Shown here: positions 25,727 through 33,427 of the stretch, in pieces
Numbering within the stretch: position 1 is the stretch's first letter
Layout of the letters: each line of letters starts with the position of its first letter
Assembly: GCF_018502625.1 (NCBI RefSeq)
Contig: NZ_CP075566.1
Span: forward strand, 2,547,001 to 2,611,000
Origin: Pseudomonas hormoni
Lineage (GTDB): Bacteria; Pseudomonadota; Gammaproteobacteria; Pseudomonadales; Pseudomonadaceae
Reading direction: 5' to 3'
DNA length: 64,000 nt
Translations under genes and position numbers: made by a program
Notes under the pieces: model-generated
The model's database searches: none
What the model was told of the DNA's origin: nothing
The model's input: only the letters and a program-made list of their open reading frames with translations

Positions 25727-27721
25727 TTAAACCGTGATCCGCCAGATCCCGAACGGCTGATGCGCCGGGTCGATCCGCATGAACTGGTACTTGCCGTGCC
25801 ACGTCCAGCGATGACCGCTCATCAAGTCCTCGCCCTGGATACTGGCGTCGTCGGGCAAACCCATTTCCCACAGCGGCAACTCGAAATTCGCTTCCTGAAC
25901 GTTATGCGGATCGAGGTTGACGGCGACCAGAATGAAGTTGCTGCCATCCTCGCTGCGCTTGCCGAAATACAGGATGTTGTCGTTCCAGGCGTTATAGACC
26001 TTCAGGCCCAGATGCGTCTGCAGGGCCGGGTTCTGCCGGCGTATGCGGTTGAGCTGGGCGATCTCGGCAATGATGTTGCCCGGCGCATTGAAGTCCCTCG
26101 GGCGGATTTCGTATTTCTCGGAGTTGAGGTATTCCTCCTTCCCCGGTACGGGTGCGGCTTCACAGAGTTCGAAACCCGAATACATGCCCCACAGCCCGGA
26201 GCCCATGGTCGCCAGGGCCGCACGGATCAGAAAACCGGCGCGCCCGGACTCGTGCAGAAACGCCGGGTTGATGTCCGGTGTATTGACGAAGAAGTTCGGC
26301 CGATAGCATTCGCGCCACGGCGACTCGTTGAGCTCGGTGAAATAGGTCGACAGTTCGTACTTGGTGTTGCGCCAGGTGAAGTAGGTGTAGCTCTGCGAAT
26401 AACCGACCTTGCCCAGGCGCGCCATCATCGCTGGTGTGGTGAACGCTTCGGCGAGGAAGATCACTTCCGGGTACAACGCGCGCACATCGGCGATCAGCCA
26501 CTGCCAGAACGGCAACGGTTTGGTGTGCGGGTTGTCGACGCGAAAGATCTTCACGCCCTCTTCGACCCAACCCACCACAATGTCGCGCAGTTCGACCCAG
26601 AGGCTGGGAATCGCCTCGACGGCATAGAAATCGACGTTGACGATGTCCTGGTATTTCTTCGGCGGGTTCTCGGCGTATTTGATCGTGCCGTCCGGCCGCC
26701 AGTTGAACCAGCCCGGGTGCTGCTTGAGCCACGGGTGATCCTGGGAACACTGAATGGCAAAGTCGAGAGCGATTTCCAGGCCGTGGTCGGCTGCTGCGGC
26801 TACCAGTCGACGGAAGTCTTCGCGGGTGCCCAGTTCCGAGTGGATCGCCTCGTGCCCGCCCTCTTCGCTGCCGATGGCATACGGGCTGCCCGGATCGTCA
26901 GGGCCGGCTGTGAGGGCATTGTTCGGGCCTTTGCGATAGCTGCGACCGATCGGGTGGATCGGCGGGAAATACAGCACGTCGAAACCCATGTCCTGAATCA
27001 TCGGCAACCGCGAATGCACGTCGTTAAAGGTGCCGTGGCGGGCCGGATCGTCGGTGATCGAGCGCGGAAACAACTCATACCAACTGGCGAACTGCGCGAT
27101 CTCACGTTCGACGTCCAGCGGATACTCGGGGCTGAGGCTCAAATAGGCGCGGTGATCGGCCTGAGCCATCAGGTCGGCGCTACGCTGGTGCAGAAACAGC
27201 GCCACCTGCTCGATTTCGAGCAACCCGGCCAGTTCATGGTGCAGCGCTGCCAGGTCCTCACTCAGTTGGCCTTCGGTGCGTTCGGCCGCCTGTTGAACCA
27301 GGGTGCGACCTTCCTGCAGCTCAAGACTGACGGGCACACGGGCGGAGTGCTTCTTCTCCAGCTCATAGCAGAAGCTGGCGAACTGATCGATCCAGGCCTC
27401 GATGCAGAACACATAACGGCCCTGACGCTCGACGCGGAACTGGCCTTGATAACCGTTATTGCCCAGTTCACCCATGACTTCGCTTTGCCAGGTTTCATCG
27501 TCGGCAGCACGCCAGCGAGCCCGGACGGCCAGTTTGTCGTGCCCGTCGGCGAAGACTTTGCTCGTGACCACCACGTCCTGACCCACCACCGCTTTAACGG
27601 CAAATTGCCCGTTATCAAGGGTCGGCATGGTGTTTTCAATGGCGATACGCGGTAGCAGTAGAGCCTGCGACAGCGGCATATGAGGGTTGTAGTTCAGCTC
27701 TGTCGGTTTTTCGGCAGTCAT
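25727..27721 (-). CDS. glgE: Alpha-1,4-glucan:maltose-1-phosphate maltosyltransferase GlgE (GH13_3)
   Basis: It transfers maltosyl units from maltose-1-phosphate to the non-reducing end of alpha-1,4-glucan. The start at 27721 (664 residues) was chosen because AAAGGAGAG stands about 9 bases upstream; the frame is open to 27805. Visible are an N-terminal beta-sandwich, FPPIHPIGRSYRKGPNN (typical of GlgE), the nucleophile Asp396 in KIFRVDNPHTKP, the acid Glu425 in IFLAEAFTTP and FVNTPDINP. The 29-residue spacing equals that of the characterised Streptomyces enzyme (Asp394/Glu423). It heads an operon with treS and glgB, and a sigma-22-like promoter lies about 90 bases upstream. Confidence 0.96.
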   Translation of the reverse strand: MTAEKPTELNYNPHMPLSQALLLPRIAIENTMPTLDNGQFAVKAVVGQDVVVTSKVFADGHDKLAVRARWRAADDETWQSEVMGELGNNGYQGQFRVERQGRYVFCIEAWIDQFASFCYELEKKHSARVPVSLELQEGRTLVQQAAERTEGQLSEDLAALHHELAGLLEIEQVALFLHQRSADLMAQADHRAYLSLSPEYPLDVEREIAQFASWYELFPRSITDDPARHGTFNDVHSRLPMIQDMGFDVLYFPPIHPIGRSYRKGPNNALTAGPDDPGSPYAIGSEEGGHEAIHSELGTREDFRRLVAAAADHGLEIALDFAIQCSQDHPWLKQHPGWFNWRPDGTIKYAENPPKKYQDIVNVDFYAVEAIPSLWVELRDIVVGWVEEGVKIFRVDNPHTKPLPFWQWLIADVRALYPEVIFLAEAFTTPAMMARLGKVGYSQSYTYFTWRNTKYELSTYFTELNESPWRECYRPNFFVNTPDINPAFLHESGRAGFLIRAALATMGSGLWGMYSGFELCEAAPVPGKEEYLNSEKYEIRPRDFNAPGNIIAEIAQLNRIRRQNPALQTHLGLKVYNAWNDNILYFGKRSEDGSNFILVAVNLDPHNVQEANFELPLWEMGLPDDASIQGEDLMSGHRWTWHGKYQFMRIDPAHQPFGIWRITV

Positions 27722-27811
27722 CGAGCATCTCTCCTTTACGCCCCATGGACGCTCTTGTGCGGGGTCGTCATTTGCGCAAAGCCATCGGCCCCGGAATGAA
27801 CTCACTTAGGT

Positions 27812-27838
27812 TCCGAGCGACAGGCCTCGGTAAAGTTC
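27812..27838 (-). promoter_or_regulatory. Sigma-22 (AlgU/RpoE-type) promoter of the glgE operon
   Basis: Read on the minus strand, GAACTT (27838-27833), a 16-base spacer and TCGGA (27816-27812) match the AlgU consensus GAACTT-N16/17-TCnnA. The expected start of transcription near 27805 leaves a leader of about 80 bases before the glgE ATG. AlgU answers envelope and osmotic stress in Pseudomonas, which fits an operon for trehalose-derived glucan. Confidence 0.75.
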
Positions 27839-27845
27839 ACGTGAA
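27836..27845. promoter_or_regulatory. Palindrome overlapping the glgE -35 element
   Basis: TTCACGTGAA is a perfect 10-base palindrome that overlaps the -35 hexamer of the sigma-22-like promoter by three bases. Its position suits an operator, but no regulator can be named. Confidence 0.35.
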
Positions 27846-27937
27846 TTTGCCCGCATCTCCGGTGGAATCAATTCCTGTGTGCAGTGGTCAATCCACTTAA
27901 GCACGACTTGCGCCATCTGCCACTGGAGGCTTCAACG

Positions 27938-28105
27938 ATGAGTATTCCAATCCCGGCCGAAACACCCGATCCGAACATCGACAGCCCGACGATTCCGCCC
28001 ACCGAGCCTGCGCCAGTGCCCGAGCAGGAGCCGCCGGGCACTACCCCGCCACCGAGGGAAGATCCGCCGGCAACCATGCCGCCGGTGATCGTCGCGCCCG
28101 AGTAA
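27938..28105 (+). CDS. Small proline-rich protein
   Basis: This 55-residue protein starts at ATG 27938 with CTGGAGG eight bases upstream. About a third of its residues are Pro, with many Glu and Thr (PAPVPEQEPPGTTPPP), no hydrophobic segment and no Cys. It is acidic and surely disordered. It is transcribed divergently from glgE and its promoter must lie in the shared 216-base interval. The frame could start earlier, at 27884, but without a ribosome binding site. No function can be assigned. Confidence 0.6.
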   Translation: MSIPIPAETPDPNIDSPTIPPTEPAPVPEQEPPGTTPPPREDPPATMPPVIVAPE

Positions 28106-28212
28106 TGTGGCGAGGGAGCTTGCTCCCGCTGGGGTGCGAAGCGCCCCCAAAAACTTACGACTGCTGCGCCCGAGCGCGGACCGGCCGGCGGGAGCAAGCT
28201 CCCTCGCCACAA
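28106..28212. repeat. REP palindrome pair, family B
   Basis: Arms start TGTGGCGAGGGAGCTTGCTC and end with the complement; the inner part has the CGAAGCGCCCCC and TTACGACTGCTGCG blocks shared with the other family B copies. It lies between the convergent small Pro-rich gene and the MgtC-like gene. Confidence 0.9.
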
Positions 28213-28223
28213 TGAGCGGTCCG

Positions 28224-28733
28224 TCAGGGCTTATCTTCCTGCCCGTTCTTGTCGAGCATCTTCACGATCTTCGGCATCACACTGAATATCGCCAGCGCCA
28301 GCAACGTACTGAGCACCGCCGTCGCTTCACGCCCCAACCCAGCCGAAACACCAATGGCCGCAGTCATCCACAACCCGGCGGCGGTGGTCAGGCCTTTCAC
28401 ATGGCCTTCATCGCCTTCCTGGTTTTTCAGGATGGTCCCGGCGCCGAGGAAGCCGATCCCGGCGATCACCCCTTGCACCACCCGACTCATGGCATCGGCC
28501 TGGGAGCCGGACATCTGCGGCACCAGCACAAACAGCGCGGCACCGAGCGCCACCAGCATGTGCGTACGCACACCGGCGGCCTTGCCCTTTTGCTCGCGCT
28601 CGAAACCGAGAATCCCGCCCAGCACGGCGGCTATCAGCAGTCTCACGGTTACACGTGTCAGTTGTGAAGCGTCGCCGATGTCGGCGAACTCCGCTTGCAG
28701 CGTCACCCAAACTTCATGCCACCAGGCATCCAT
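28224..28733 (-). CDS. MgtC/SapB family inner-membrane protein
   Basis: This 169-residue protein has four or five hydrophobic segments. It carries the family signature around LIAAVLGGILGFEREQKGKAAGVRTHMLV and GAGTILKNQEG ... VKGLTTAAGLWMTAAIGVSAGLG. It lacks the C-terminal soluble ACT-like domain of full-length MgtC and so belongs to the short SapB-like type. MgtC proteins are linked to growth at low magnesium and to survival in macrophages, but the role of the short type is not settled. The start at 28733 (AGGGAT upstream) is preferred over 28793. Confidence 0.88.
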   Translation of the reverse strand: MDAWWHEVWVTLQAEFADIGDASQLTRVTVRLLIAAVLGGILGFEREQKGKAAGVRTHMLVALGAALFVLVPQMSGSQADAMSRVVQGVIAGIGFLGAGTILKNQEGDEGHVKGLTTAAGLWMTAAIGVSAGLGREATAVLSTLLALAIFSVMPKIVKMLDKNGQEDKP

Positions 28734-28854
28734 GGTGCAATCCCTGTAAAGATCGATAAAGGATGGACCGCGCCGACCATTAATCGGTTGCACAGAACGA
28801 TGGCCGCCGGTTGTGCCCTAACCCTGTAGAACCCGCAGAAAAAAGGACCTCTCC

Positions 28855-29088
28855 ATGACTGTGCGCATCGAAAACCAGACCTGCTTCTTCACCACCGAGA
28901 ACGGCGAAGAAATCCGCCTGTGTCCCGACGTCACCATCGTCACTGACGGCGAAAAAGCCATGTCGGCGGTGGATCTCGAAGGTCAGCGCATCTACATCAC
29001 CGAAGCAGAAGCCGATGCAATGACCGTAGCAGGCGCGGTGGACGGTCGCCGGCATTTGAAGGCCACGGACAGTGATTCGGTGATTTGA
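28855..29088 (+). CDS. DUF3203 family small protein
   Basis: This is a 77-residue soluble acidic protein (EIRLCPDVTIVTDGEKAMSA, YITEAEADAMTVAGAVDGR). It resembles the Pseudomonas-specific DUF3203 family, which has no known function. The ATG follows AAAAGGACC. It is monocistronic, with a strong inverted repeat downstream. Confidence 0.75.
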   Translation: MTVRIENQTCFFTTENGEEIRLCPDVTIVTDGEKAMSAVDLEGQRIYITEAEADAMTVAGAVDGRRHLKATDSDSVI

Positions 29089-29111
29089 CTGACCCGGATC
29101 AACACCCCCCT

Positions 29112-29136
29112 GCGGGCGCGTGTTATAGGCGCCCGC
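29112..29136 (+). terminator. GC-rich hairpin after the DUF3203 gene
   Basis: GCGGGCGC, nine bases and GCGCCCGC make a perfect 8-base-pair stem 24 bases after the stop codon. There is no T-run behind it, so termination may be weak. Confidence 0.5.
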
Positions 29137-29270
29137 GTCCCGTTGTGGCGGGTGCATCAAGTTGTCGCAGGCAGCGGCTCAGCGCTCATCTGATCCGCTT
29201 TTTATTGAGACACCTGAGTCTGTTATGCAAACAGATCGACGCTCATAGTGACCCGGCCTGATGGAGGCTG

Positions 29271-29298
29271 ATGAGCGAAAGACCATGAGCGAAAGAAT
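29271..29298 (+). repeat. Tandem duplication at the ccoG start
   Basis: ATGAGCGAAAGA occurs twice with a period of 14 bases (29271-29284 and 29285-29298). The first copy sits at good distance from GGAGG (29263-29267) but is out of frame with ccoG and ends after five codons at a TGA that overlaps the second ATG. Confidence 0.85.
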
Positions 29299-30715
29299 CC
29301 CCGTCCGAACCGTAGAAAGTGCCCCGCTAGTAAACAGCTATGAGCCTTCGCGTCCAAAGATGAAGGCCAAGTCCAGCGACAACCTGATCCACACCCGTAG
29401 CTTCACCGGCCTGTTCCGCACCCTGCGCATGAGCGGCGCGGGTTTTCTGTTCCTGCTGTTTTTCGGCACGGTCTGGTTGAATTGGGGCGGCCGCCAGGCG
29501 GTGCTCTGGGATCTTTCCGAAAGCAAATTCCACATCTTCGGCGCGACCTTCTGGCCCCAGGATTTCATCCTGCTGTCGGCGCTGCTGATCATTGCGGCAT
29601 TCGGCCTGTTTGCAATCACCGTGTTTGCCGGACGCGTCTGGTGCGGCTACACCTGCCCACAGAGCTCCTGGACCTGGATCTTCATGTGGTGCGAGAAGAT
29701 CACCGAAGGCGAACGCAACCAGCGGATCAAACTGCAAGCCGCGCCCTGGGGCCTGAACAAACTGATGCGCCGCGCCGCCAAGCACACCTTGTGGCTGGCG
29801 ATCAGTTTGCTGACCGGCCTGACCTTCGTCGGCTACTTCACACCGATCCGTCCACTGGCCGAAGAACTGCTGAACTTGCAGATCGGCGGCGTCAGCCTGT
29901 TCTGGGTGCTGTTCTTCACCGGTGCCACGTACATCAACGCCGGTTGGCTGCGTGAAGCGGTGTGCATGCACATGTGCCCGTATGCGCGGTTCCAGAGCGT
30001 GATGTTCGACAAAGACACCCTGACCATCTCCTACGACGTCGCCCGTGGCGAAAACCGTGGCCCGCGCAAACGTGACGTGAACCCTGTCGAAGTCGGCCTC
30101 GGGGATTGCATCGACTGCCAGCTCTGCGTGCAGGTATGCCCGACCGGTATCGACATTCGCGATGGCCTGCAAATGGAGTGCATCGGGTGCGCCGCGTGTA
30201 TCGACGCCTGTGATTCGATCATGGACAAAATGGGCTACGCCCGTGGCCTGATCAGCTACACCTCGGAGCACGAGTTGCAAGGTGGCAAGACCCATCTGCT
30301 GCGACCACGACTGATCGGATACACCGCGGTGTTGCTGGTAATGGTCGGCGCCCTCGCCCTGGCCCTTGTCGAGCGGCCGATGGTCTCGCTGGACGTCAGC
30401 AAGGACCGTGGCCTGTTCCGCGAGAACAGTCAGGGGCAGATCGAAAACATCTACAGCCTGAAGGTCATCAACAAGACCCAGCAACGGCAGGACTACCGTT
30501 TGACCCTGGTCGACGGCGACGGCTTCCAGCTGCAAGGCAAGACCGAACTGAGCCTGGCGCCCGGCGAGATTGTTGACGTGCCGGTGTCCGTGGCGATGAC
30601 CACGGAACGGCCGAGCAGCAGTTCGCAGACGATCATCTTCAAGATTGTCGACAGCGATGAACCTGATAATTATAGCGTCGCGAACAGCCGGTTTGTTGCG
30701 CCGATGAACCGTTGA
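29285..30715 (+). CDS. ccoG: Cytochrome c oxidase accessory protein CcoG
   Basis: This membrane ferredoxin-like protein handles copper for assembly of cbb3-type cytochrome oxidase. The 476 residues show membrane segments near the N-terminus (GAGFLFLLFFGTVWL and DFILLSALLIIAAFGLFAI), the WCGYTCPQSSW motif, two 4Fe-4S motifs (CIDCQLCVQVCPTG and CIGCAACIDACDS) and a C-terminal Ig-like periplasmic domain. The ATG at 29285 is favoured by the family N-terminus MSERIPVR, but the usual ribosome binding site is displaced by a 14-base duplication. The in-frame ATG at 29261 has no such site. The other cco genes are not in this window. Confidence 0.93.
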   Translation: MSERIPVRTVESAPLVNSYEPSRPKMKAKSSDNLIHTRSFTGLFRTLRMSGAGFLFLLFFGTVWLNWGGRQAVLWDLSESKFHIFGATFWPQDFILLSALLIIAAFGLFAITVFAGRVWCGYTCPQSSWTWIFMWCEKITEGERNQRIKLQAAPWGLNKLMRRAAKHTLWLAISLLTGLTFVGYFTPIRPLAEELLNLQIGGVSLFWVLFFTGATYINAGWLREAVCMHMCPYARFQSVMFDKDTLTISYDVARGENRGPRKRDVNPVEVGLGDCIDCQLCVQVCPTGIDIRDGLQMECIGCAACIDACDSIMDKMGYARGLISYTSEHELQGGKTHLLRPRLIGYTAVLLVMVGALALALVERPMVSLDVSKDRGLFRENSQGQIENIYSLKVINKTQQRQDYRLTLVDGDGFQLQGKTELSLAPGEIVDVPVSVAMTTERPSSSSQTIIFKIVDSDEPDNYSVANSRFVAPMNR

Positions 30716-30735
30716 TCCCTTAGACTGCGGTGCCC

Positions 30736-30845
30736 TGTGGCGAGGGGGCTTGCTCCCGTTGGGCCGGGCTGGCGCTCCAGTGCGAAGCGCCCCCAAAGAT
30801 TTACGACTGCTACGCAGCCGAGCGGGAGCAAGCTCCCTCGCCACA
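30736..30845. repeat. REP palindrome pair, family B
   Basis: Arms start TGTGGCGAGGGGGCTTGCTC and end with CTCCCTCGCCACA. The left arm has one G in place of A compared with the other copies. It lies between ccoG and the MocR-type gene, both on the plus strand. Confidence 0.9.
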
Positions 30846-30880
30846 ACAGCTAATTGAACCCATTCGATTGCGGGACTTAG

Positions 30881-32290
30881 ATGAAACGCTACGAAAAATT
30901 CGCCGATGACATCGCTGAACTGATCCGCTCCGGCGTGCTCGGCCCCGGCCAACGCGTGCCGTCGGTGCGCTACGCCAGCCAGACCTACGGCGTCAGCCCG
31001 TCTACGGTATTCCAGGCCTATTACCTGCTCGAACGCCGTGGCCTGATCCGTGCCCGCCCGCGCTCCGGTTATTTCGTCAACACCCATGCACCGAGCCCGT
31101 TTTCAGAGCCGGTGATCAGCAGCCAGGTCAACGAATCCACCGAAGTCGACGTCAGCGAACTGGTGTTCTCGGTGCTCGACTCGATCAAGGACCCCAACAC
31201 CGTACCGTTCGGCTCGGCATTCCCCAGCCCTACCCTGTTTCCGCTGCAACGCCTGTCCCGTTCCCTGGCCAGCGCCGCCCGGGACATGGACCCGCGCATG
31301 GTCGTCACCGACATGTCACCGGGCAACCCGCAACTGCGCCGACAAATCGCCCTGCGCTACATGGTAGGTGGCCTGATGTTGCCCATGGAGGAACTGCTGA
31401 TCACCAACGGCGCGCTGGAAGCGCTGAACCTGTGCCTGCAAGCCGTCACCGAACCCGGTGACCTGGTGGCCATCGAAGCCCCGGCGTTCTACGCCTGCCT
31501 GCAAATCCTCGAACGGTTGAAACTCAAAGCCGTGGAAATCCCCGTGCACCCGCGCGATGGCATCGACCTCGGCGTGCTCGCGCAAACCCTGGAACGCTAC
31601 CCGATCAAGGCCTGCTGGTGCATGACCAGCTTCCAGAATCCCATGGGCGCGACCATGCCCGAGGCGAAGAAACAGGAACTGGTGGAGCTGTTGCGCACGC
31701 ACCAGGTGCCGCTGATCGAGGACGATGTCTACGCCGAGCTCTATTACGGCCAACAAGCACCGAAACCGGCCAAGGCGTTCGATACCGATGGGTTGGTGAT
31801 GCATTGCGGCTCCTTCGCAAAAAGCCTCGCGCCAGGCTATCGCATTGGCTGGGTGGCTGCCGGGCGGTATGCGCAAAAGATTGAGCGGTTGAAGCTGATG
31901 ACCTCGCTGTGTGCGTCAATGCCGGCTCAGGCGGCCATTGCCGATTACCTGCAACATGGTGGCTACGACCGACATTTGCGCAAATTGCGTTATGCGCTGG
32001 AAGAACAGCAGAGTGCGATGCTGGCGGCGATTGCGCGCTACTTTCCGGCGCAGACGCGGGTCAGTCAGCCGGCCGGGGGCTACTTTCTGTGGCTGGAATT
32101 GCCGGCGCAGATGGATTCGTTGAAGTTGTTTCAGATGGCGTTGGCGCAGGGGATCAGCATTGCGCCCGGGCCGATTTTCTCACCGGCCCAGCGCTTCAGG
32201 AATTGTATTCGGTTGAATTATGGAAGCCCTTGGGATGAGGCTTCGGAGAAGGCGATGGAGACGTTGGGGCGGATTGTGCGGTCGTTCTGA
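30881..32290 (+). CDS. MocR-type GntR regulator with aminotransferase-like domain
   Basis: This 469-residue protein has an N-terminal winged helix of GntR type (about 1-70: FADDIAELIRSGVLGPGQRV, VSPSTVFQAYYLLERRGLI). It is followed by a fold-type I aminotransferase domain (SFQNPMGATMP and the PLP lysine in CGSFAKSLAPGYRIGW). MocR proteins sense a PLP-linked amino compound and act on neighbouring or distant genes. REP pairs stand on both sides, so it is probably transcribed alone. The target is unknown. Confidence 0.92.
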   Translation: MKRYEKFADDIAELIRSGVLGPGQRVPSVRYASQTYGVSPSTVFQAYYLLERRGLIRARPRSGYFVNTHAPSPFSEPVISSQVNESTEVDVSELVFSVLDSIKDPNTVPFGSAFPSPTLFPLQRLSRSLASAARDMDPRMVVTDMSPGNPQLRRQIALRYMVGGLMLPMEELLITNGALEALNLCLQAVTEPGDLVAIEAPAFYACLQILERLKLKAVEIPVHPRDGIDLGVLAQTLERYPIKACWCMTSFQNPMGATMPEAKKQELVELLRTHQVPLIEDDVYAELYYGQQAPKPAKAFDTDGLVMHCGSFAKSLAPGYRIGWVAAGRYAQKIERLKLMTSLCASMPAQAAIADYLQHGGYDRHLRKLRYALEEQQSAMLAAIARYFPAQTRVSQPAGGYFLWLELPAQMDSLKLFQMALAQGISIAPGPIFSPAQRFRNCIRLNYGSPWDEASEKAMETLGRIVRSF

Positions 32291-32311
32291 AGGTTTGGTG
32301 TTGACTGGTCC

Positions 32312-32414
32312 GGCCCCATCGCGAGCAGGCTCGCTCCCACAGTGAACCGAGGTGTATTGAGATTTTGCGGTCGACACGAAACCCTGTGGGAGCGAGCCTG
32401 CTCGCGATGGGGCC
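32312..32414. repeat. REP palindrome pair, family A variant
   Basis: Left arm GGCCCCATCGCGAGCAGGCT with its complement at the right end (AGCCTGCTCGCGATGGGGCC). It separates the convergent MocR and SDR genes. Confidence 0.9.
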
Positions 32415-32440
32415 AGCGCCGACACAGCACCTTTCAGAGA

Positions 32441-33187
32441 TTAACGCCCGCCCCCAAGATCAACAAACGTCCCTGTCGCATAAGAAGCCTTATCCGACAA
32501 CAACCACACAATCGCCTCTGCCACTTCATCCGGCCGGCCACCGCGCGCCATCGGGATCGCCGATTCCAGTTTGCTGACCCGGTCCGGATCACCGCTCAGC
32601 GCATGGAAATCGGTGTAGATGAAGCCCGGCCGCACGGCGTTGACGCGGATGCCTTCACCGGCCACTTCCTTGGACAGGCCGATAGTGAAGCTGTCCAGCG
32701 CTCCTTTGGAGGCCGCGTAATCCACGTACTCGTTGGGTGATCCCAAGCGCGAGGCGACCGAAGATACGTTGACGATGCTGCCGCCTTGCCCGCCGTGTTT
32801 CGGGGACATGCGCAGGACGGCGTGCTTGGCGCAAAGGATGGGCGCCAGGACGTTGGTCTTGAGGGTTTTGAGAATACGGAACTCGGACATTTCGTCCACC
32901 CGGGATTTTTGTCCCACGGTGCCGGCGTTGTTAACCAGTGCGGTCACCCGACCCAGTTCGGCGTCAACCCGGTTAAACAGCGCGATCACTTCGTCTTCAA
33001 TGCTGACGTCGGCTCGTACTGCGATGGCCTGGGCGCCGAGGGCGCGGATTTGCTCAAGCACACGGTGTGCCGCTTCTTCGTCGGATTGATAGTTGATGCA
33101 GATCCGATAGCCCTGTTCGGCGGCCAACAAGGCTGTGGCGGCGCCGATGCCGCGGCTGCCGCCGGTGATGACGATGACTTTGTCCAT
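32441..33187 (-). CDS. Short-chain dehydrogenase/reductase (SDR)
   Basis: This 248-residue classical SDR has the cofactor motif TGGSRGIG at 8-15, NNAG (LVNNAGTVG), the active-site Ser in NVSSVASRL and the YxxxK motif (YVDYAASKG). The pattern after strand 2 and the ending GTFVDLGGGR suggest a reductase of the FabG-like group. The oxidoreductase substrate is not predictable. It stands alone between REP pairs. Confidence 0.9.
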   Translation of the reverse strand: MDKVIVITGGSRGIGAATALLAAEQGYRICINYQSDEEAAHRVLEQIRALGAQAIAVRADVSIEDEVIALFNRVDAELGRVTALVNNAGTVGQKSRVDEMSEFRILKTLKTNVLAPILCAKHAVLRMSPKHGGQGGSIVNVSSVASRLGSPNEYVDYAASKGALDSFTIGLSKEVAGEGIRVNAVRPGFIYTDFHALSGDPDRVSKLESAIPMARGGRPDEVAEAIVWLLSDKASYATGTFVDLGGGR

Positions 33188-33271
33188 GCGAGCGTTTCCC
33201 CGTTCAAGCGTTTGCAGTCGGGGCCAAGAATAACCGCCATTGACGGGTTTTGCATGGGGTCTGTGGTGTCC

Positions 33272-33419
33272 TGTGGCGAGGGAGCTTGCTCCCGCTCGGC
33301 TGCGAAGCAGTCGTAAAACAATGTATGCGGTTTAACTGATGTACTGCAGTGCATGGCTTTGGGGCTGCTTCGCAGCCCAGCGGGAGCAAGCTCCCTCGCC
33401 ATAAAGCTCCCTCGCCACA
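33272..33419. repeat. REP palindrome pair, family B, with duplicated right end
   Basis: The left arm starts TGTGGCGAGGGAGCTTGCTC. At the right end the block AAGCTCCCTCGCCA occurs twice in tandem (about 33388-33401 and 33404-33417), which is not seen in the other copies. The middle carries ACTGCTTCGCAGC-like blocks in a different arrangement and is longer than usual. Confidence 0.85.
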
Positions 33420-33427
33420 GGGCTGCG

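Noticed and set aside
25274..27655. 793-codon frame opposite glgE and the end of treS
   Set aside because: It runs antisense to two certain genes and through a REP element; composition is that of a third-position shadow.
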